From Chitinophaga hostae (lineage in GTDB: Bacteria > Bacteroidota > Bacteroidia > Chitinophagales > Chitinophagaceae): a stretch of 64,000 nt of DNA. The notes under the pieces are model-generated. The model was not told the origin of the DNA. It did not search any database and saw only the letters and a list, made by a program, of their open reading frames with translations. How positions within the stretch are numbered: position 1 is the first letter of the stretch; each line of letters opens with the position of its first letter. The DNA lies in assembly GCF_018224885.1 (NCBI RefSeq), contig NZ_JAGTXB010000005.1:62001-126000 (forward strand). The letters run 5' to 3'. Both the position numbers and the translations under genes were made by a program. Positions 49,300 to 58,800 of this stretch are shown here, piece by piece.

Positions 49300-50529
49300 T
49301 CAGGAATGTGCCGGTACTTCGAGTGGGCGTTCCATATAGAGTCGTCTGAAAAGCAGGCCGCCGATGCAGATGGTGATGATGCCCTGGAGCAGCACGGTGT
49401 TAGGAGTGCCAATGAGTTGTGACATGGCGCCCACCAGCAGGCCACCCAGCGGCTGCATTCCAAAAAATGCCATGGCATAGAAGCTGATCACCCTTCCCCG
49501 CATGGAGGGGTGTACTGTTGTTTGTATAAGCGTGTTGCTGATGGTGATTTGCGACATCATTCCGAATCCGGCCATAGTAGCGAATACAAGCGCAACAGGA
49601 TAGTAAGTGGAATGGGAAAACAGGACTAATCCCGCGCCGAAGATAAGTGTGTTGATGGCGAGGATCTTTCTCAGGTTTTTCCCCGGCTTCAGGGAGGCGA
49701 GAAAAATAGCGCCGCAAAAGGCGCCCAGCCCGATAACGCTGTCTATCACGCCAAATGTAGAAGCGTTGCCTTTAAAAATGTCTTTGGCATATACAGGCAT
49801 CAGGGTCGTGTAGGGGAGCACCAGCAGGCTGATGGAGGCCAGTGTAAGGAGGACCAGCGAAATGGCCGGTGTTTCCCGGATATACGTAAATCCCTCTCTC
49901 AGCTCGTCCGTTATGTTGGTAGTGCGTACTTTTGGCTGGTAAGCGGGTAGTTTCATTTGAAGCAGGGAACCTATCACCGCAATAAAGCTGATGGCGTTTA
50001 AGCCGAAACAGATATCTTCTCCGAATTTTTCCAAGGCAAGTCCGGCAATACCCGGGCCAATGAGCCGCGATAAATTTACCATGGAAGAATTTAATGCCAG
50101 CGCATTGGGCAGGTCTGCTTTATCATCCACCATTTCATATACGAGTGATTGCCGGGCCGGCACATCGAAAGCGTTGATAACACCGAGAAAAGCGCTGAGC
50201 GCAATGATTTCCCATACGGAGTAATGTTTAAAATAAATGAGTATTGTCAGTAAAAGCGCCTGGATCATAGAAGCCATCTGTGTGGCCAGCAATAATTTAT
50301 AACGGTTGTACCGGTCTGATGCCACACCGCCAAGGAAGGAAAACACAAAAGAGGGGAACATACTGGCAAAGAGGGTGAGGCCCAGCATAAATTTAGAATG
50401 GGTCTGGGAGTAAATGACCCAGCTAACGGCTGTTTTCTGCATCCATGTGCCAATGAGGGAGATGGATTGCCCTGTAAAGTATAGCCGGTAATTACGGCTT
50501 TTAAATGCGTTGAATGTGCTGATGTTCAT
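49300..50529 (-). CDS. MFS transporter, EntS/DHA3-type exporter
   Basis: A 409-residue inner-membrane protein with about 12 membrane helices. The loop GGVASDRYNRYKLLL matches the MFS motif A (G-x-x-x-D-R), and the helix-5 motif appears as RQSLVYEMVD. It belongs to the group that includes siderophore and macrolide exporters. It lies 15 bases after the MarR gene, so the pair is a regulator-pump operon; the ligand that induces it is unknown. Confidence 0.93.
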   Translation of the reverse strand: MNISTFNAFKSRNYRLYFTGQSISLIGTWMQKTAVSWVIYSQTHSKFMLGLTLFASMFPSFVFSFLGGVASDRYNRYKLLLATQMASMIQALLLTILIYFKHYSVWEIIALSAFLGVINAFDVPARQSLVYEMVDDKADLPNALALNSSMVNLSRLIGPGIAGLALEKFGEDICFGLNAISFIAVIGSLLQMKLPAYQPKVRTTNITDELREGFTYIRETPAISLVLLTLASISLLVLPYTTLMPVYAKDIFKGNASTFGVIDSVIGLGAFCGAIFLASLKPGKNLRKILAINTLIFGAGLVLFSHSTYYPVALVFATMAGFGMMSQITISNTLIQTTVHPSMRGRVISFYAMAFFGMQPLGGLLVGAMSQLIGTPNTVLLQGIITICIGGLLFRRLYMERPLEVPAHS

Positions 50530-50544
50530 GATGCCCCGGTGCTT

Positions 50545-50982
50545 TTATTCAAAATCTACCAGCTTGGCCAAAGGTACCAGTGCTGCCTGCAGGATGGCCT
50601 GCTCTTCTTTGGTGCATACACTGCCAATAGCCTTGCTTAACCATTCGTCGCGTTCCCTTCTCACTTTTTCAATCCGTTCCCTGCCGGCGGCAGACAAAGA
50701 GATGTTGATCTTCCGTTTGTCGCTGTCGGAGGGTGTCCTGGTAATTAAACCGAGAGTGGAAAGGTGCTGGAGTAACTGTCCCATTGACTGGGGCGTCATT
50801 TTTTCCATTACCGCCAGTTCGGCGGATAACAGTTGCGGGTACTGATCGAGCAAAACCAATACGGAGCGCTCACTTTGCGATAGTTGTTCGTTGGCCGGTG
50901 AGAGCTTCCGCAGCTTTCTTATCAGTCTGGCGATAAGGGGACGGAGCTGGGCGGCCAGCAGATCCTGTTTTTTTGCAGACAT
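50545..50982 (-). CDS. MarR family transcriptional regulator
   Basis: A 145-residue winged-helix regulator with the MarR layout: LSQSERSVLVLLDQYPQLLS (helices 1-2), AVMEKMTPQSMGQLLQHLST (recognition helix) and the wing RTPSDSDKRKINISLSAAG with its D-x-R motif. It is the first gene of a two-gene operon with the MFS exporter. It should repress the operon until an aromatic-type ligand binds. Confidence 0.93.
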   Translation of the reverse strand: MSAKKQDLLAAQLRPLIARLIRKLRKLSPANEQLSQSERSVLVLLDQYPQLLSAELAVMEKMTPQSMGQLLQHLSTLGLITRTPSDSDKRKINISLSAAGRERIEKVRRERDEWLSKAIGSVCTKEEQAILQAALVPLAKLVDFE

Positions 50983-51040
50983 GGTTAATAAGGTAAATTT
51001 ATAAGTTTACCTTACAAATATACGATTTATTCCCGGATGT

Positions 51041-52120
51041 TTATATTTTTTCCACCATTATCCTGAATCTCAACATCCGGCGATAATCAAAAAGTATCTC
51101 CACGTAGTTTAAGAAGGGATCCGTTACCACGTAATCAAAAAGGTACCGGTTACCATTCCTGGTAAAGGGGGTATAGCGTTGTTTGTTTAGCGCAAAAGTA
51201 TCTGTTACCCGGACGCTGCGCCGCCGGGATATCTTTATCTTTTTTTCTACCGCCAGGTTGCGGAAGAGATTAGAGTTTATCTGCACCTTGTCAACAAGAT
51301 CAGTATATTTAATAACAAAGTGAATGGTGTCCCCTTTTTTCGCAGTAATAACTCCGCTACCAGGAGACAATAATTGTATGTTACTGATATAACCCGGTTC
51401 ATAAAAGGGATTGTTGGCAAATTTTTCTTTTGTATAGTTGTCCTCGAATACCCATCTTCCATCTTTTGGATAGTGATTCCGTGTAAAGTCATGAAAAGAA
51501 GTTAGCCAGTAGTAATCATCATATTGCTTTTCGAACGGACGAAGTTTGCCGGTACTGGTTTCTTCGCAAGTGCCGCTGGCCCAGGTTGCATCTGCCAGTT
51601 GCCAGGAGCTGTCCAGCCATACGGCATTCCATGCATGATTTACAGATCCGGCAGTTCCAACCTGGTAGTGCTTTGTTTTCGTATAGCCGTCGATGATTTC
51701 ACAACGGATGCCGGCCAGGTTACACATCCGTTTAAACAGCCTGGAGTAGCCGTTGCAAATGGCTTTTTTCTTACGAAGTATTTTATCCAGGTAGTTACGT
51801 TCCCAGTCTTGTAATATGGCTTCACAGTTAGCGCCGGTTTTGCAGGGCGGTGGTGTTATTGTTTTTCCTTTGTTGACAAATTTATAGTCGTACCGGATGT
51901 TTTCCGTGATCCAGATAAAGATCGCCCTGGCTTTTGCCAACTTCTCAGGATAGGGCGCCGTTAGTTCGTTTGTTAACCGGCAGATGTCGCCCTGATACTG
52001 TACCGTTCTGGCAATACTGTCGATTTTTGTGTACACCATTACCGGCTTTATGCCCTGGCAATGCGACTTATACGGAAACAACATCAAAACGAACAACAGC
52101 AGGTATCCGGATCTTGTCAT
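51041..52120 (-). CDS. Exported transglutaminase-like domain protein
   Basis: A 359-residue protein with a signal peptide (MTRSGYLLLFVLMLFPYKSH). A transglutaminase-like core follows with the full triad Cys122 (AICNGYSRLF), His162 (VNHAWNAVW) and Asp177 (WQLADATW). The C-terminal half is beta-rich (about 230-359) and unassigned. Such enzymes act as cysteine proteases or cross-link proteins in the envelope. It is monocistronic. Confidence 0.92.
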   Translation of the reverse strand: MTRSGYLLLFVLMLFPYKSHCQGIKPVMVYTKIDSIARTVQYQGDICRLTNELTAPYPEKLAKARAIFIWITENIRYDYKFVNKGKTITPPPCKTGANCEAILQDWERNYLDKILRKKKAICNGYSRLFKRMCNLAGIRCEIIDGYTKTKHYQVGTAGSVNHAWNAVWLDSSWQLADATWASGTCEETSTGKLRPFEKQYDDYYWLTSFHDFTRNHYPKDGRWVFEDNYTKEKFANNPFYEPGYISNIQLLSPGSGVITAKKGDTIHFVIKYTDLVDKVQINSNLFRNLAVEKKIKISRRRSVRVTDTFALNKQRYTPFTRNGNRYLFDYVVTDPFLNYVEILFDYRRMLRFRIMVEKI

Positions 52121-52156
52121 ACAGGTATAGCAGATTAATATCCGGAAGATAAATAA

Positions 52157-52528
52157 TCAGGTTAATACCCGGTTGATTTTATGATAATACAGGTAGGACA
52201 CTACCAGGCTGGCCAGGAATGTTAAATGCCCTATTTCCAGCAACACGCTGTCGCCGCTGGAGAGATGCGCCACTGTTGCGGAAACAAGGGTAATGGTAAA
52301 ACCGGCATACGCGAAATCCTTGATCTTTGCCGGCACAAAGGGCAGGAGCAGCGCCAGTGATCCAAGCAGTTTGGCGGTGGTCAGTTCTATCCTGAACCAG
52401 TTGGGTAATCCGAGATGGGCGAAGGCGTTTTTCATTTCGGGGTTGAAGGCAAAGTTAAAAGCGCTCCACAGCATTACGCCTGTCAGAATACCTGTTGCTA
52501 CCCAGTAGATGGTTTTATCTTTTTTCAT
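52157..52528 (-). CDS. DoxX-like small membrane protein
   Basis: A 123-residue protein with four membrane helices (residues about 5-28, 48-64, 70-86 and 95-112). LGLPNWFRIELTTAKLLGSL matches the DoxX-like pattern. Members are linked to redox or thiol homeostasis in some bacteria, without a settled mechanism. Its start is one base after the stop of the membrane protein at 52530-52994, so the two are co-transcribed. Confidence 0.85.
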   Translation of the reverse strand: MKKDKTIYWVATGILTGVMLWSAFNFAFNPEMKNAFAHLGLPNWFRIELTTAKLLGSLALLLPFVPAKIKDFAYAGFTITLVSATVAHLSSGDSVLLEIGHLTFLASLVVSYLYYHKINRVLT

Positions 52529-52529
52529 G

Positions 52530-52994
52530 TTAGTTGAATTTAAAAACGCTTAACAGGATAATAATGAAGATGCATACCAGCTGTACCAGGTGAAACCGGT
52601 TCAGGTTAACCTTTATCTTTTCGGGAATGGCGGTATCGGTGGTGAGTGCTTTTTTTAGCTGTACCCGCTGCCGTTGCCCTACCAGCAGGGTGTTGGCGAT
52701 AACGAGTAATACCAGGCCAAACTTGATCCTGAACCAGATCTGTTCCCCGAAAACGCCGTGGGTCATAGCCATAATGCCTATGCCGGACAGGATGATCACG
52801 CCAATGCCTATACGCATAAATACGGCGAATGGCGACATCGCCTGCATGACTGCCGGCGCTTTGGCGGTGTCCAGTGCATATTGCTTCCAGAACTGCCGGA
52901 TGCCGATAAAGTCGGCGATAGTGCCGCCGGCAAATAGCAGAAAGCCGATCAAATGAGTAACTACCAGGCTTTGAAAAATAGTTTGTGTTGACAT
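52530..52994 (-). CDS. Four-helix membrane protein, CopD-like or DUF2269-like
   Basis: A 154-residue integral membrane protein with helices at about 10-28, 55-78, 88-105 and 133-151. A His in VTHLIGFLLFAGG and another in RFHLVQLVCIF could be haem or metal ligands, as in CopD-like proteins. I cannot name a family with certainty. It is divergent from a MarR-type gene at 53118 and forms an operon with the DoxX-like gene. Confidence 0.75.
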   Translation of the reverse strand: MSTQTIFQSLVVTHLIGFLLFAGGTIADFIGIRQFWKQYALDTAKAPAVMQAMSPFAVFMRIGIGVIILSGIGIMAMTHGVFGEQIWFRIKFGLVLLVIANTLLVGQRQRVQLKKALTTDTAIPEKIKVNLNRFHLVQLVCIFIIILLSVFKFN

Positions 52995-53069
52995 TTGCTA
53001 TGTTTTTATTATAACGAATTTGAAATACTTTATGTAAATGTATAACGAAAATAAAGTAAAAACAAAAAA

Positions 53070-53100
53070 TCCGAAGTATTTTTGATAATATTGCTTCGGA
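53070..53100. promoter_or_regulatory. Inverted repeat around a -7 box, candidate MarR operator
   Basis: TCCGAAG (53070-53076) and CTTCGGA (53094-53100) form a 7-bp inverted repeat with a 17-nt centre. The centre starts with a perfect Bacteroidota -7 box TATTTTTG (53077-53084) reading towards the gene at 53118. The layout suits an autorepressor. Confidence 0.5.
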
Positions 53101-53117
53101 AATAATGCAACTGTTAC

Positions 53118-53753
53118 ATGAATAAAGCCGTGGAGCTGATTACAGCCTGGGGGGCTTTCGATGAAAAGCACCCTGAAAGTAGTATTGAAGAGTTTTGCCG
53201 GTACCACCTGGCCCATTCACAGGAAAAGGCAGAGATCCCCAAAGGCCGTTTCCTGCCTGTTACCAACGACGGCCTGTTAATGCGGGTAGTAGGCCGCATC
53301 TTTAAATTGCATACCATTTACACGGTGGCGGCCCTGGAAGGCACCGGTATCAATAACATCGACGAGTATGCTTTGCTCAACACCGTTGCGCAGCTGGGAG
53401 AACCCCGTAAAACAGAGGTCATCTATGCGGCATTGCAGGAGTTGTCGACCGGCACAGATAAGCTGAACCGGTTAAAGAAATTGGGTTATCTGGCAGAATA
53501 TGATGATAAGGAAGACAAGCGATCCAAGCGCCTGCGGGTAACGGCCAAAGGAGAAAAAGTACTGGTGCTTTGCCGTAAACGGATCAGTCAACTGGCACAG
53601 GTAATGTTCCATGACCTGAGTGAAGATGATAAACAACTATGCTTCCAGTTGCTGAAAGGCGTGGAAACAAAATTCACCGGCATCTGGCAATCACATAAGG
53701 GGAAAGAATTTGAAGAAATTTATGGGGAGATAGTATCCGGCGAAGCGCCATAG
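53118..53753 (+). CDS. MarR-type winged-helix regulator with N-terminal extension
   Basis: A 211-residue protein. A helical N-terminal extension (1-60) precedes a winged-helix domain with GINNIDEYALLNTVAQLGEP, ELSTGTDKLNRLKKLGYLAE and the wing DDKEDKRSKRLRVTAKG. It is longer than a typical MarR protein (about 145). It is divergent from a membrane-protein pair and probably controls both directions through the inverted repeat at 53070-53100. The inducer is unknown. Confidence 0.88.
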   Translation: MNKAVELITAWGAFDEKHPESSIEEFCRYHLAHSQEKAEIPKGRFLPVTNDGLLMRVVGRIFKLHTIYTVAALEGTGINNIDEYALLNTVAQLGEPRKTEVIYAALQELSTGTDKLNRLKKLGYLAEYDDKEDKRSKRLRVTAKGEKVLVLCRKRISQLAQVMFHDLSEDDKQLCFQLLKGVETKFTGIWQSHKGKEFEEIYGEIVSGEAP

Positions 53754-53791
53754 CCATAATGGCACTATGGCAGGTGTCCTGTCATAACGGA

Positions 53792-53829
53792 GGGCGTACC
53801 TGTTAGGATACGCCCCCCTGCTGTGTTTT
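53792..53829 (+). terminator. Rho-independent terminator of the MarR gene
   Basis: GGGCGTACC and GGATACGCCC pair around a TGTTA loop (53792-53815, one bulge), and a T run follows at 53824-53832. It lies 38 bases after the plus-strand stop, before the convergent DUF4198 gene. Confidence 0.75.
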
Positions 53830-53840
53830 TTTGACCGGTG

Positions 53841-54554
53841 TTATTTGGCTACGTCCATACAATAGGTCACGCAATGCCATACACCTTTAAATTCCTTTCC
53901 TTCGTGCTGACCGCTAACGGCCTCCGTAAAAGTGCCTTCCAGCATATAACGGCCAGGCCATGCCGGTGAAAAAGTAATATCGCCCTGTTCGCCGGCTTTA
54001 AATTTCTTCGCCCATCCTTCTGGTGATTGAACAGTTACCTCGCCTGCTGTTGGAGCTGCTTTTTTGTAGCTCAGCTGCAGTTTCTCCGGCTGATGGAGTT
54101 TGGGTGCTTTCTGATGATTGGCCAGCAACGCAAAATCCGTATAGTCTTTTACGTTATTAATACCCTGCAGGGAACCATTTACCTTCACCAGTCCCAAAGC
54201 ATAGTAATGTATTTTATTGTCGCCGTAAACAGTGGCTACGGTATGATCGATCGATAACAGGTGTGTACCTGCTGCCGCCGGTGTAAAGGTGGCGGTGAAG
54301 TGATTGCCGTTGGGCACACAGGTCAGCTTTTCTTTTTTCCCGTCCGGTGTTACCAGGTACAGGGTGAAATCTTTCATATTGCTGAACCAATGTTGTATGG
54401 AGTCCCGCTGATTGTCGGCATATTCGCCCAGGAAAATATTTACCTGTTGTGGTTGCCCGATTTTCCCGGTGGTAATGGTTTCTATCCAGATGGCGTGGGC
54501 AAACAGCGCCTGGATGCTACAGCATAAAATAACAGAAAACAGGAATTTTTTCAT
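53841..54554 (-). CDS. Exported DUF4198-type protein
   Basis: The start is placed at the ATG at 54554 (237 residues), giving a signal peptide (MKKFLFSVILCCSIQALFAH); upstream codons to 54689 give no signal. The mature protein begins HAIWIET and is all-beta, with FTATFTPAAAGTHLLSIDHT and QGDITFSPAWPGRYMLEGTF, matching the DUF4198 two-sandwich plan; members are often near metal transport genes. An N-terminal His after cleavage could be a metal ligand. The spacer 54555-54749 shows no gene. Confidence 0.85.
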   Translation of the reverse strand: MKKFLFSVILCCSIQALFAHAIWIETITTGKIGQPQQVNIFLGEYADNQRDSIQHWFSNMKDFTLYLVTPDGKKEKLTCVPNGNHFTATFTPAAAGTHLLSIDHTVATVYGDNKIHYYALGLVKVNGSLQGINNVKDYTDFALLANHQKAPKLHQPEKLQLSYKKAAPTAGEVTVQSPEGWAKKFKAGEQGDITFSPAWPGRYMLEGTFTEAVSGQHEGKEFKGVWHCVTYCMDVAK

Positions 54555-54749
54555 TCGTATCTGGTTTATAAAAATGATGAGAAGTTGTAAAACTAGTTTG
54601 TCTGAAGCCGGAGGGGTGTGCCAAAAAGGAAAATTATTTACGCAATCGGGAAAAACAAAGTGGTAACAGCAGGAACAGGCCCGTGGCATCCACGACGCCC
54701 GGATTTTAGCATTGTTGTGATGTCTGCGATGGTGTCTCCCGGAAAAATA

Positions 54750-55685
54750 TTATTCCAGGTTACCCAGGTACTGGAGCAATCGCTGGAGATCCTGGTTCAG
54801 GGAGCGGATGGTGGACTGCAGTTCATTTACCATGGCTGCTCTTTTGTGGAGGTCGTCGGCTTTGTAGATACCCCCTGCGCCAAAAAGCAGTTTTTCAGTA
54901 GCGGCATTCACGGGGCCATCGAGGTCAAATTTTTCCCAGCGTTTTTTAATATTAATGGCGAGCGAATGCTGTCCGCTGTTGCTGAAATGTTTCTGGTTCA
55001 GCATATACCAGGTGAAGGGCGGATATACGGCAGATGTGTCTGGCAGCAGCCAGATGTCCCGTAACACGTTCCGGTCGTAGGTAAGGTTTATTTTTTTACG
55101 GGCGGCGTTGATGGTGAGCGCACCCAGCCCCGCTGATATCAGTCCGCCGCTGATAGCAGCTGCATTTTGGGCGCCGTCATTTTTAATGGCTACCGTAGCG
55201 ATGGTGGTAATAGCGCCTACAATAATAGAGGCTACCGTGAGCCGGGTGTTTCTTTTGCTGTTGAAATTATCCAGGTACCTGGCCAGCTGGTCGGCTTTTT
55301 CGCCTTCGCAGTCCAGTTCGGCCGCAATGCCATCAATTTCCAGGGAGGCCAGCATAATCCGGTGCTGGATCTGCGAGCGCAGTATTGTTTTGTTCGTAGT
55401 GCCGCTAACGGTAGTATCTGCGGCTATTGCCTGGAGGCGGTATATCAGCTCAAGGGTACCGGTAGCGTTGGCGGTGAGTACTTCATGTAACGGCATACCG
55501 GGATTAGCCCGCAGCAGGGAGTCGGTATTGCGGGCCGGGATAAACGGATGGTGGGGATATGCCGCCGCAGGCGCGCAGTAATTACTGCCCAGGTTCAATT
55601 TGCTGCCACTGATGACCCGGCCCGTACTGCAGGCAGTGACTAATAAAAGCGGCAGACAAAGGCCATAGATTGTTTTTATCAGCAT
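54750..55685 (-). CDS. Lipoprotein of unknown function with internal membrane segment
   Basis: A 311-residue lipoprotein (VTAC, Cys19). Residues about 140-195 include a hydrophobic double segment (LTVASIIVGAITTIATVAIK and NAAAISGGLISAGLGALTIN) preceded and followed by charged helices. The C-terminus is predicted coiled coil (RAAMVNELQSTIRSLNQDLQ). I do not recognise it. It is in the same direction as the ABC efflux operon but separated by 66 bases. Confidence 0.75.
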   Translation of the reverse strand: MLIKTIYGLCLPLLLVTACSTGRVISGSKLNLGSNYCAPAAAYPHHPFIPARNTDSLLRANPGMPLHEVLTANATGTLELIYRLQAIAADTTVSGTTNKTILRSQIQHRIMLASLEIDGIAAELDCEGEKADQLARYLDNFNSKRNTRLTVASIIVGAITTIATVAIKNDGAQNAAAISGGLISAGLGALTINAARKKINLTYDRNVLRDIWLLPDTSAVYPPFTWYMLNQKHFSNSGQHSLAINIKKRWEKFDLDGPVNAATEKLLFGAGGIYKADDLHKRAAMVNELQSTIRSLNQDLQRLLQYLGNLE

Positions 55686-55751
55686 TATTTACCCGGATTA
55701 CATCTCCGGTAATACTACAAAAAAAAACGAGAATGGTTTTTAAGAAGTGCG

Positions 55752-56435
55752 TTACCTCACCATTATTTCATCAATTTTTCCATCTGCCAGGTGGATGGTC
55801 TGATCTGATTTGCGGGCAATGTCTTCGTCGTGCGTTACCATCAGGATGGTTTGTCCTTTTTCGGCAGACATCTTCCTGAACAGCTCAAACACTGCTGCCG
55901 AGTTATAACTGTCGAGGTTACCGGTGGGTTCATCTCCCATAATGATCAGGGGTTCGTTGATCATGGCGCGTGCAATGGCCACCCGCTGCTGCTGGCCACC
56001 GGAAAGGAGGGAAGCCCGTTTATGCGCCTGCTCTCCCACGCCCAGCAGCTGCAATAACTCCATGGCACGGTGTTCAATTTCTGCCACCGGGTACCTGCGT
56101 AGTTTGAGTGCGGGCAACATCACATTTCTCAGCACAGTGAATTCGGGCAAGAGGTAATGAAACTGGAAAACAAAACCGATATGATGATTCCTGAAATCGG
56201 CCAGCCAGGAATTATTTCTGCCCAGCATTTCTTCCTGGTTGATACGGATGCTGCCCTCAAACCGGGTATCCATGGTAGACAAGAGGTAGAGGAGGGTGGA
56301 CTTACCGCTGCCGGATTTCCCGGTAATGGTGATAAACTTACTCTTTTCCACTTCGAAGCTTATATCGTTTAATACCTGCATCCTGGTTGGTTGCAGGAAG
56401 TATTTGCTGACATTTTTTACGGTGATCAGGTTCAT
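55752..56435 (-). CDS. ABC transporter ATP-binding protein, LolD/MacB type
   Basis: A 227-residue nucleotide-binding subunit with Walker [10 protein letters not shown] (39-47), Q-loop Gln91, signature LSGGQQQR (144-151), Walker B IIMGDEP (164-170, with Asp168 and Glu169) and switch His202. It powers the FtsX-type permease encoded three bases upstream. It is the last gene of a five-gene efflux operon. Confidence 0.97.
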   Translation of the reverse strand: MNLITVKNVSKYFLQPTRMQVLNDISFEVEKSKFITITGKSGSGKSTLLYLLSTMDTRFEGSIRINQEEMLGRNNSWLADFRNHHIGFVFQFHYLLPEFTVLRNVMLPALKLRRYPVAEIEHRAMELLQLLGVGEQAHKRASLLSGGQQQRVAIARAMINEPLIIMGDEPTGNLDSYNSAAVFELFRKMSAEKGQTILMVTHDEDIARKSDQTIHLADGKIDEIMVR

Positions 56436-56438
56436 GGG

Positions 56439-57701
56439 TTATCCTCTTAAAATAGTGATGGGATCTACATGCGAGCCCTTGCGCGATGGCAGGTAACCGG
56501 CGAGCGTGGTGGTAATGATACCGAAAGTAAACCCCGTAATATAATACATGGCGTTAAAGCTCACCGGCAGGTGATCAAGGGTGATCATTACATCGCTCTT
56601 ATAAGGTATTTTGGAGATCCCCCAGGAACAAAGAAAGCCAAACAACAGTCCCAGCAAGGCCCCGGTGATACCAATGATCAGCGCCTGCACCAGGAAGATC
56701 CACCGGATATCGCTGTCGGAAAATCCCATCGCTTTCAGGATGGCGATATCTTTCATTTTTTCGTAGATCATCATTGTGAGGATGTTAAAGATCCCGAAGC
56801 CTGCTACCAGCAATATGGTAACGGCTACGCCGTATACGATCAGGCTGCGGAGTATATCGCCCTGCAGAATCGCCGCGTTATCCTGTTTCCAATCAGATCC
56901 CTGGAAACCATATTTCTGCTGCAGCTCGAGGGAAAGGGCCGGGGCGGGTTCCATATCATGCAGCTTTATTTTGATGTCGGTGATATAAGCAGCCGGTACA
57001 CCAAGGAAGCGTTGTACCGTATTCAGATTGGCGTAGCTCTGTTGCTTGTCGATATCCGTCATACCGGTTTTAAAAGTGCCAACAACGGTTACGAAAAAGT
57101 TGTTCCCATTTTCAGTGGTGAGCGCAAGCCGGTCGCCGGTTTTTACATTAAGTCTTTTAGCAAGGCCCACACCCATTACCACGCTATTGGGCATGGTCGA
57201 TAATTCTTTAAAGCTGCCGTCTGTTAGTTTGGACTGGAGATTAAACAAGGCATTTTCTGCATCAAATTCGATACCGTTGATCACGCCATTGATCGTGCTG
57301 GAGCCCAGCCGGTAAAATACCTGTGCATTGATGGAGCCGGAGATGGCGGCCACTTGCGGGTTCAGTGCAAGGGTTTGCACTACATGCTTTCCATCTTTCA
57401 GTCCTGGCAGCACATCTTTCGGCTTTACATGATCTACCATGTTCACCGTATTAGGCATTACTTTGCCGATAATGGTACCGGGGGCTGTTTGCACTTCGTT
57501 GTACAGACGGAGGTGTGGCGACTGGTCAAATGCGATGGCCCGGATGTATTCGTTGGAGCCGGTGATAAAGCTCACCATAAACACAAATACCATGATACCG
57601 AAGGTGACGCCTGCCGTGGCCACGATAGTTTGTTTCAACCGGCTGCGCATATGCGTAAGTGCAATAGCCGCCGCTAGTTGTATGTCGGTTAATATTTTCA
57701 T
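56439..57701 (-). CDS. FtsX/MacB-type ABC permease
   Basis: A 420-residue membrane protein with an N-terminal helix (about 18-45), a large periplasmic domain (about 50-280) and three C-terminal helices. The family motif MMIYEKMKDIAILKAMGFSD is in the cytoplasmic loop. Such permeases drive mechanotransmission rather than classical transport. Together with the HlyD adaptor and TolC-type channel it forms a MacAB-TolC-like machine. Confidence 0.95.
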   Translation of the reverse strand: MKILTDIQLAAAIALTHMRSRLKQTIVATAGVTFGIMVFVFMVSFITGSNEYIRAIAFDQSPHLRLYNEVQTAPGTIIGKVMPNTVNMVDHVKPKDVLPGLKDGKHVVQTLALNPQVAAISGSINAQVFYRLGSSTINGVINGIEFDAENALFNLQSKLTDGSFKELSTMPNSVVMGVGLAKRLNVKTGDRLALTTENGNNFFVTVVGTFKTGMTDIDKQQSYANLNTVQRFLGVPAAYITDIKIKLHDMEPAPALSLELQQKYGFQGSDWKQDNAAILQGDILRSLIVYGVAVTILLVAGFGIFNILTMMIYEKMKDIAILKAMGFSDSDIRWIFLVQALIIGITGALLGLLFGFLCSWGISKIPYKSDVMITLDHLPVSFNAMYYITGFTFGIITTTLAGYLPSRKGSHVDPITILRG

Positions 57702-57702
57702 G

Positions 57703-58794
57703 TTACTCTTTTTTAGCGATGATATCGCCGGCTTTTAGTCCTGCGGTGACTTCCACCCAGTCGTCGTTTTTGGAGCGGGTGCTGATGCCTTTCTTTTGTA
57801 ACTCGCTGCCTTGCCGGAGGTAAACGCTGTCGCCCTTTAACAGGTAGCCGGCGGGGATCATTAAAGCACTGGTGTTTTCGCGGATAACGATATTGGCTTC
57901 TACAGAAGACTGCGGATAGAAGGCGATACTGTCCTGTACGGCTGCTTCTACCTGGAAGCTGCGGCTTTCCTTTTGCAGTACCGGGGTGATTTTATTGATA
58001 GTGGCCGTGAATTGTTTCCCGTTGTATACATCTGTTTCAAAGTATACTTTCTGGTTCATTTTAATTTTGCTGATATCCCGTTCATCTACCAGTAATTCCA
58101 GTTTGAATTTCCCCGGCAGCCCGATGAGCATTACCGGGTTATTCAGTTCAGACAGTTCTCCTGCTTTATTGTATATTTTAAAAACGCTGCCGTTTACCGG
58201 GCTTTTTAATACCTTTCCTTCCCTGACCTGGCTGCTGGTGGCGAGCTGCTGGCGGCTTTGCAGGAGTTTGCCGGCGAGCTCATTTTTTTGGGCGAGGTAT
58301 TGTTGTTGCAGCGATTGATAGTTCGTTAAGCTGTTGGCGGCTTCGAGCCTTTTTTGTTCCGCATCTTTTTCCGGTACTGCTTTATCGTTTGCCAGGTCGG
58401 TATAGCGGGTGGCGTTCACAGCATCCTGTTCGTAGGTTTGTTTGGCCTGTTCAATTTTTGTTTTCAGTTCATTCAATGTGGCCGAGCCTTCGGCTGCATT
58501 TTTACCGGCGAGTGCCACCTGGCTGTGGAGGATATCCAGTTGTGTAAGCTGGCTGGGTGTACCCAGTACGGCCAATACCTGGTCTTTAACGATAGTATCT
58601 CCTTCCTCCACGTTCATTTGTAAAATGAGGTCGGTACTGTTTGATTTAAGGAAATAGTATGCCTGCGGCATAATTTCGCCGGAGGCATATACCGCCTCAT
58701 TGAGCGGGCGTTGCTGCACGGTGTAGGTGGCGGTCTTTTTTTTGCAGGCTATTGCCAGTGCGGCTATCCCGGCTATTATTAAAAGCTTTTTCAT
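57703..58794 (-). CDS. HlyD/MacA-type periplasmic adaptor lipoprotein
   Basis: A 363-residue adaptor with lipobox LAIAC (Cys17), lipoyl halves (LQMNVEEGDTIVKDQVLAVL and LKSPVNGSVFKIYNKAGELS), a long coiled-coil hairpin (about 80-190) and a C-terminal beta-barrel and membrane-proximal part. It connects the permease to the outer-membrane channel. The permease start is one base beyond its stop. Substrate unknown. Confidence 0.94.
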   Translation of the reverse strand: MKKLLIIAGIAALAIACKKKTATYTVQQRPLNEAVYASGEIMPQAYYFLKSNSTDLILQMNVEEGDTIVKDQVLAVLGTPSQLTQLDILHSQVALAGKNAAEGSATLNELKTKIEQAKQTYEQDAVNATRYTDLANDKAVPEKDAEQKRLEAANSLTNYQSLQQQYLAQKNELAGKLLQSRQQLATSSQVREGKVLKSPVNGSVFKIYNKAGELSELNNPVMLIGLPGKFKLELLVDERDISKIKMNQKVYFETDVYNGKQFTATINKITPVLQKESRSFQVEAAVQDSIAFYPQSSVEANIVIRENTSALMIPAGYLLKGDSVYLRQGSELQKKGISTRSKNDDWVEVTAGLKAGDIIAKKE

Positions 58795-58800
58795 GCAGGG

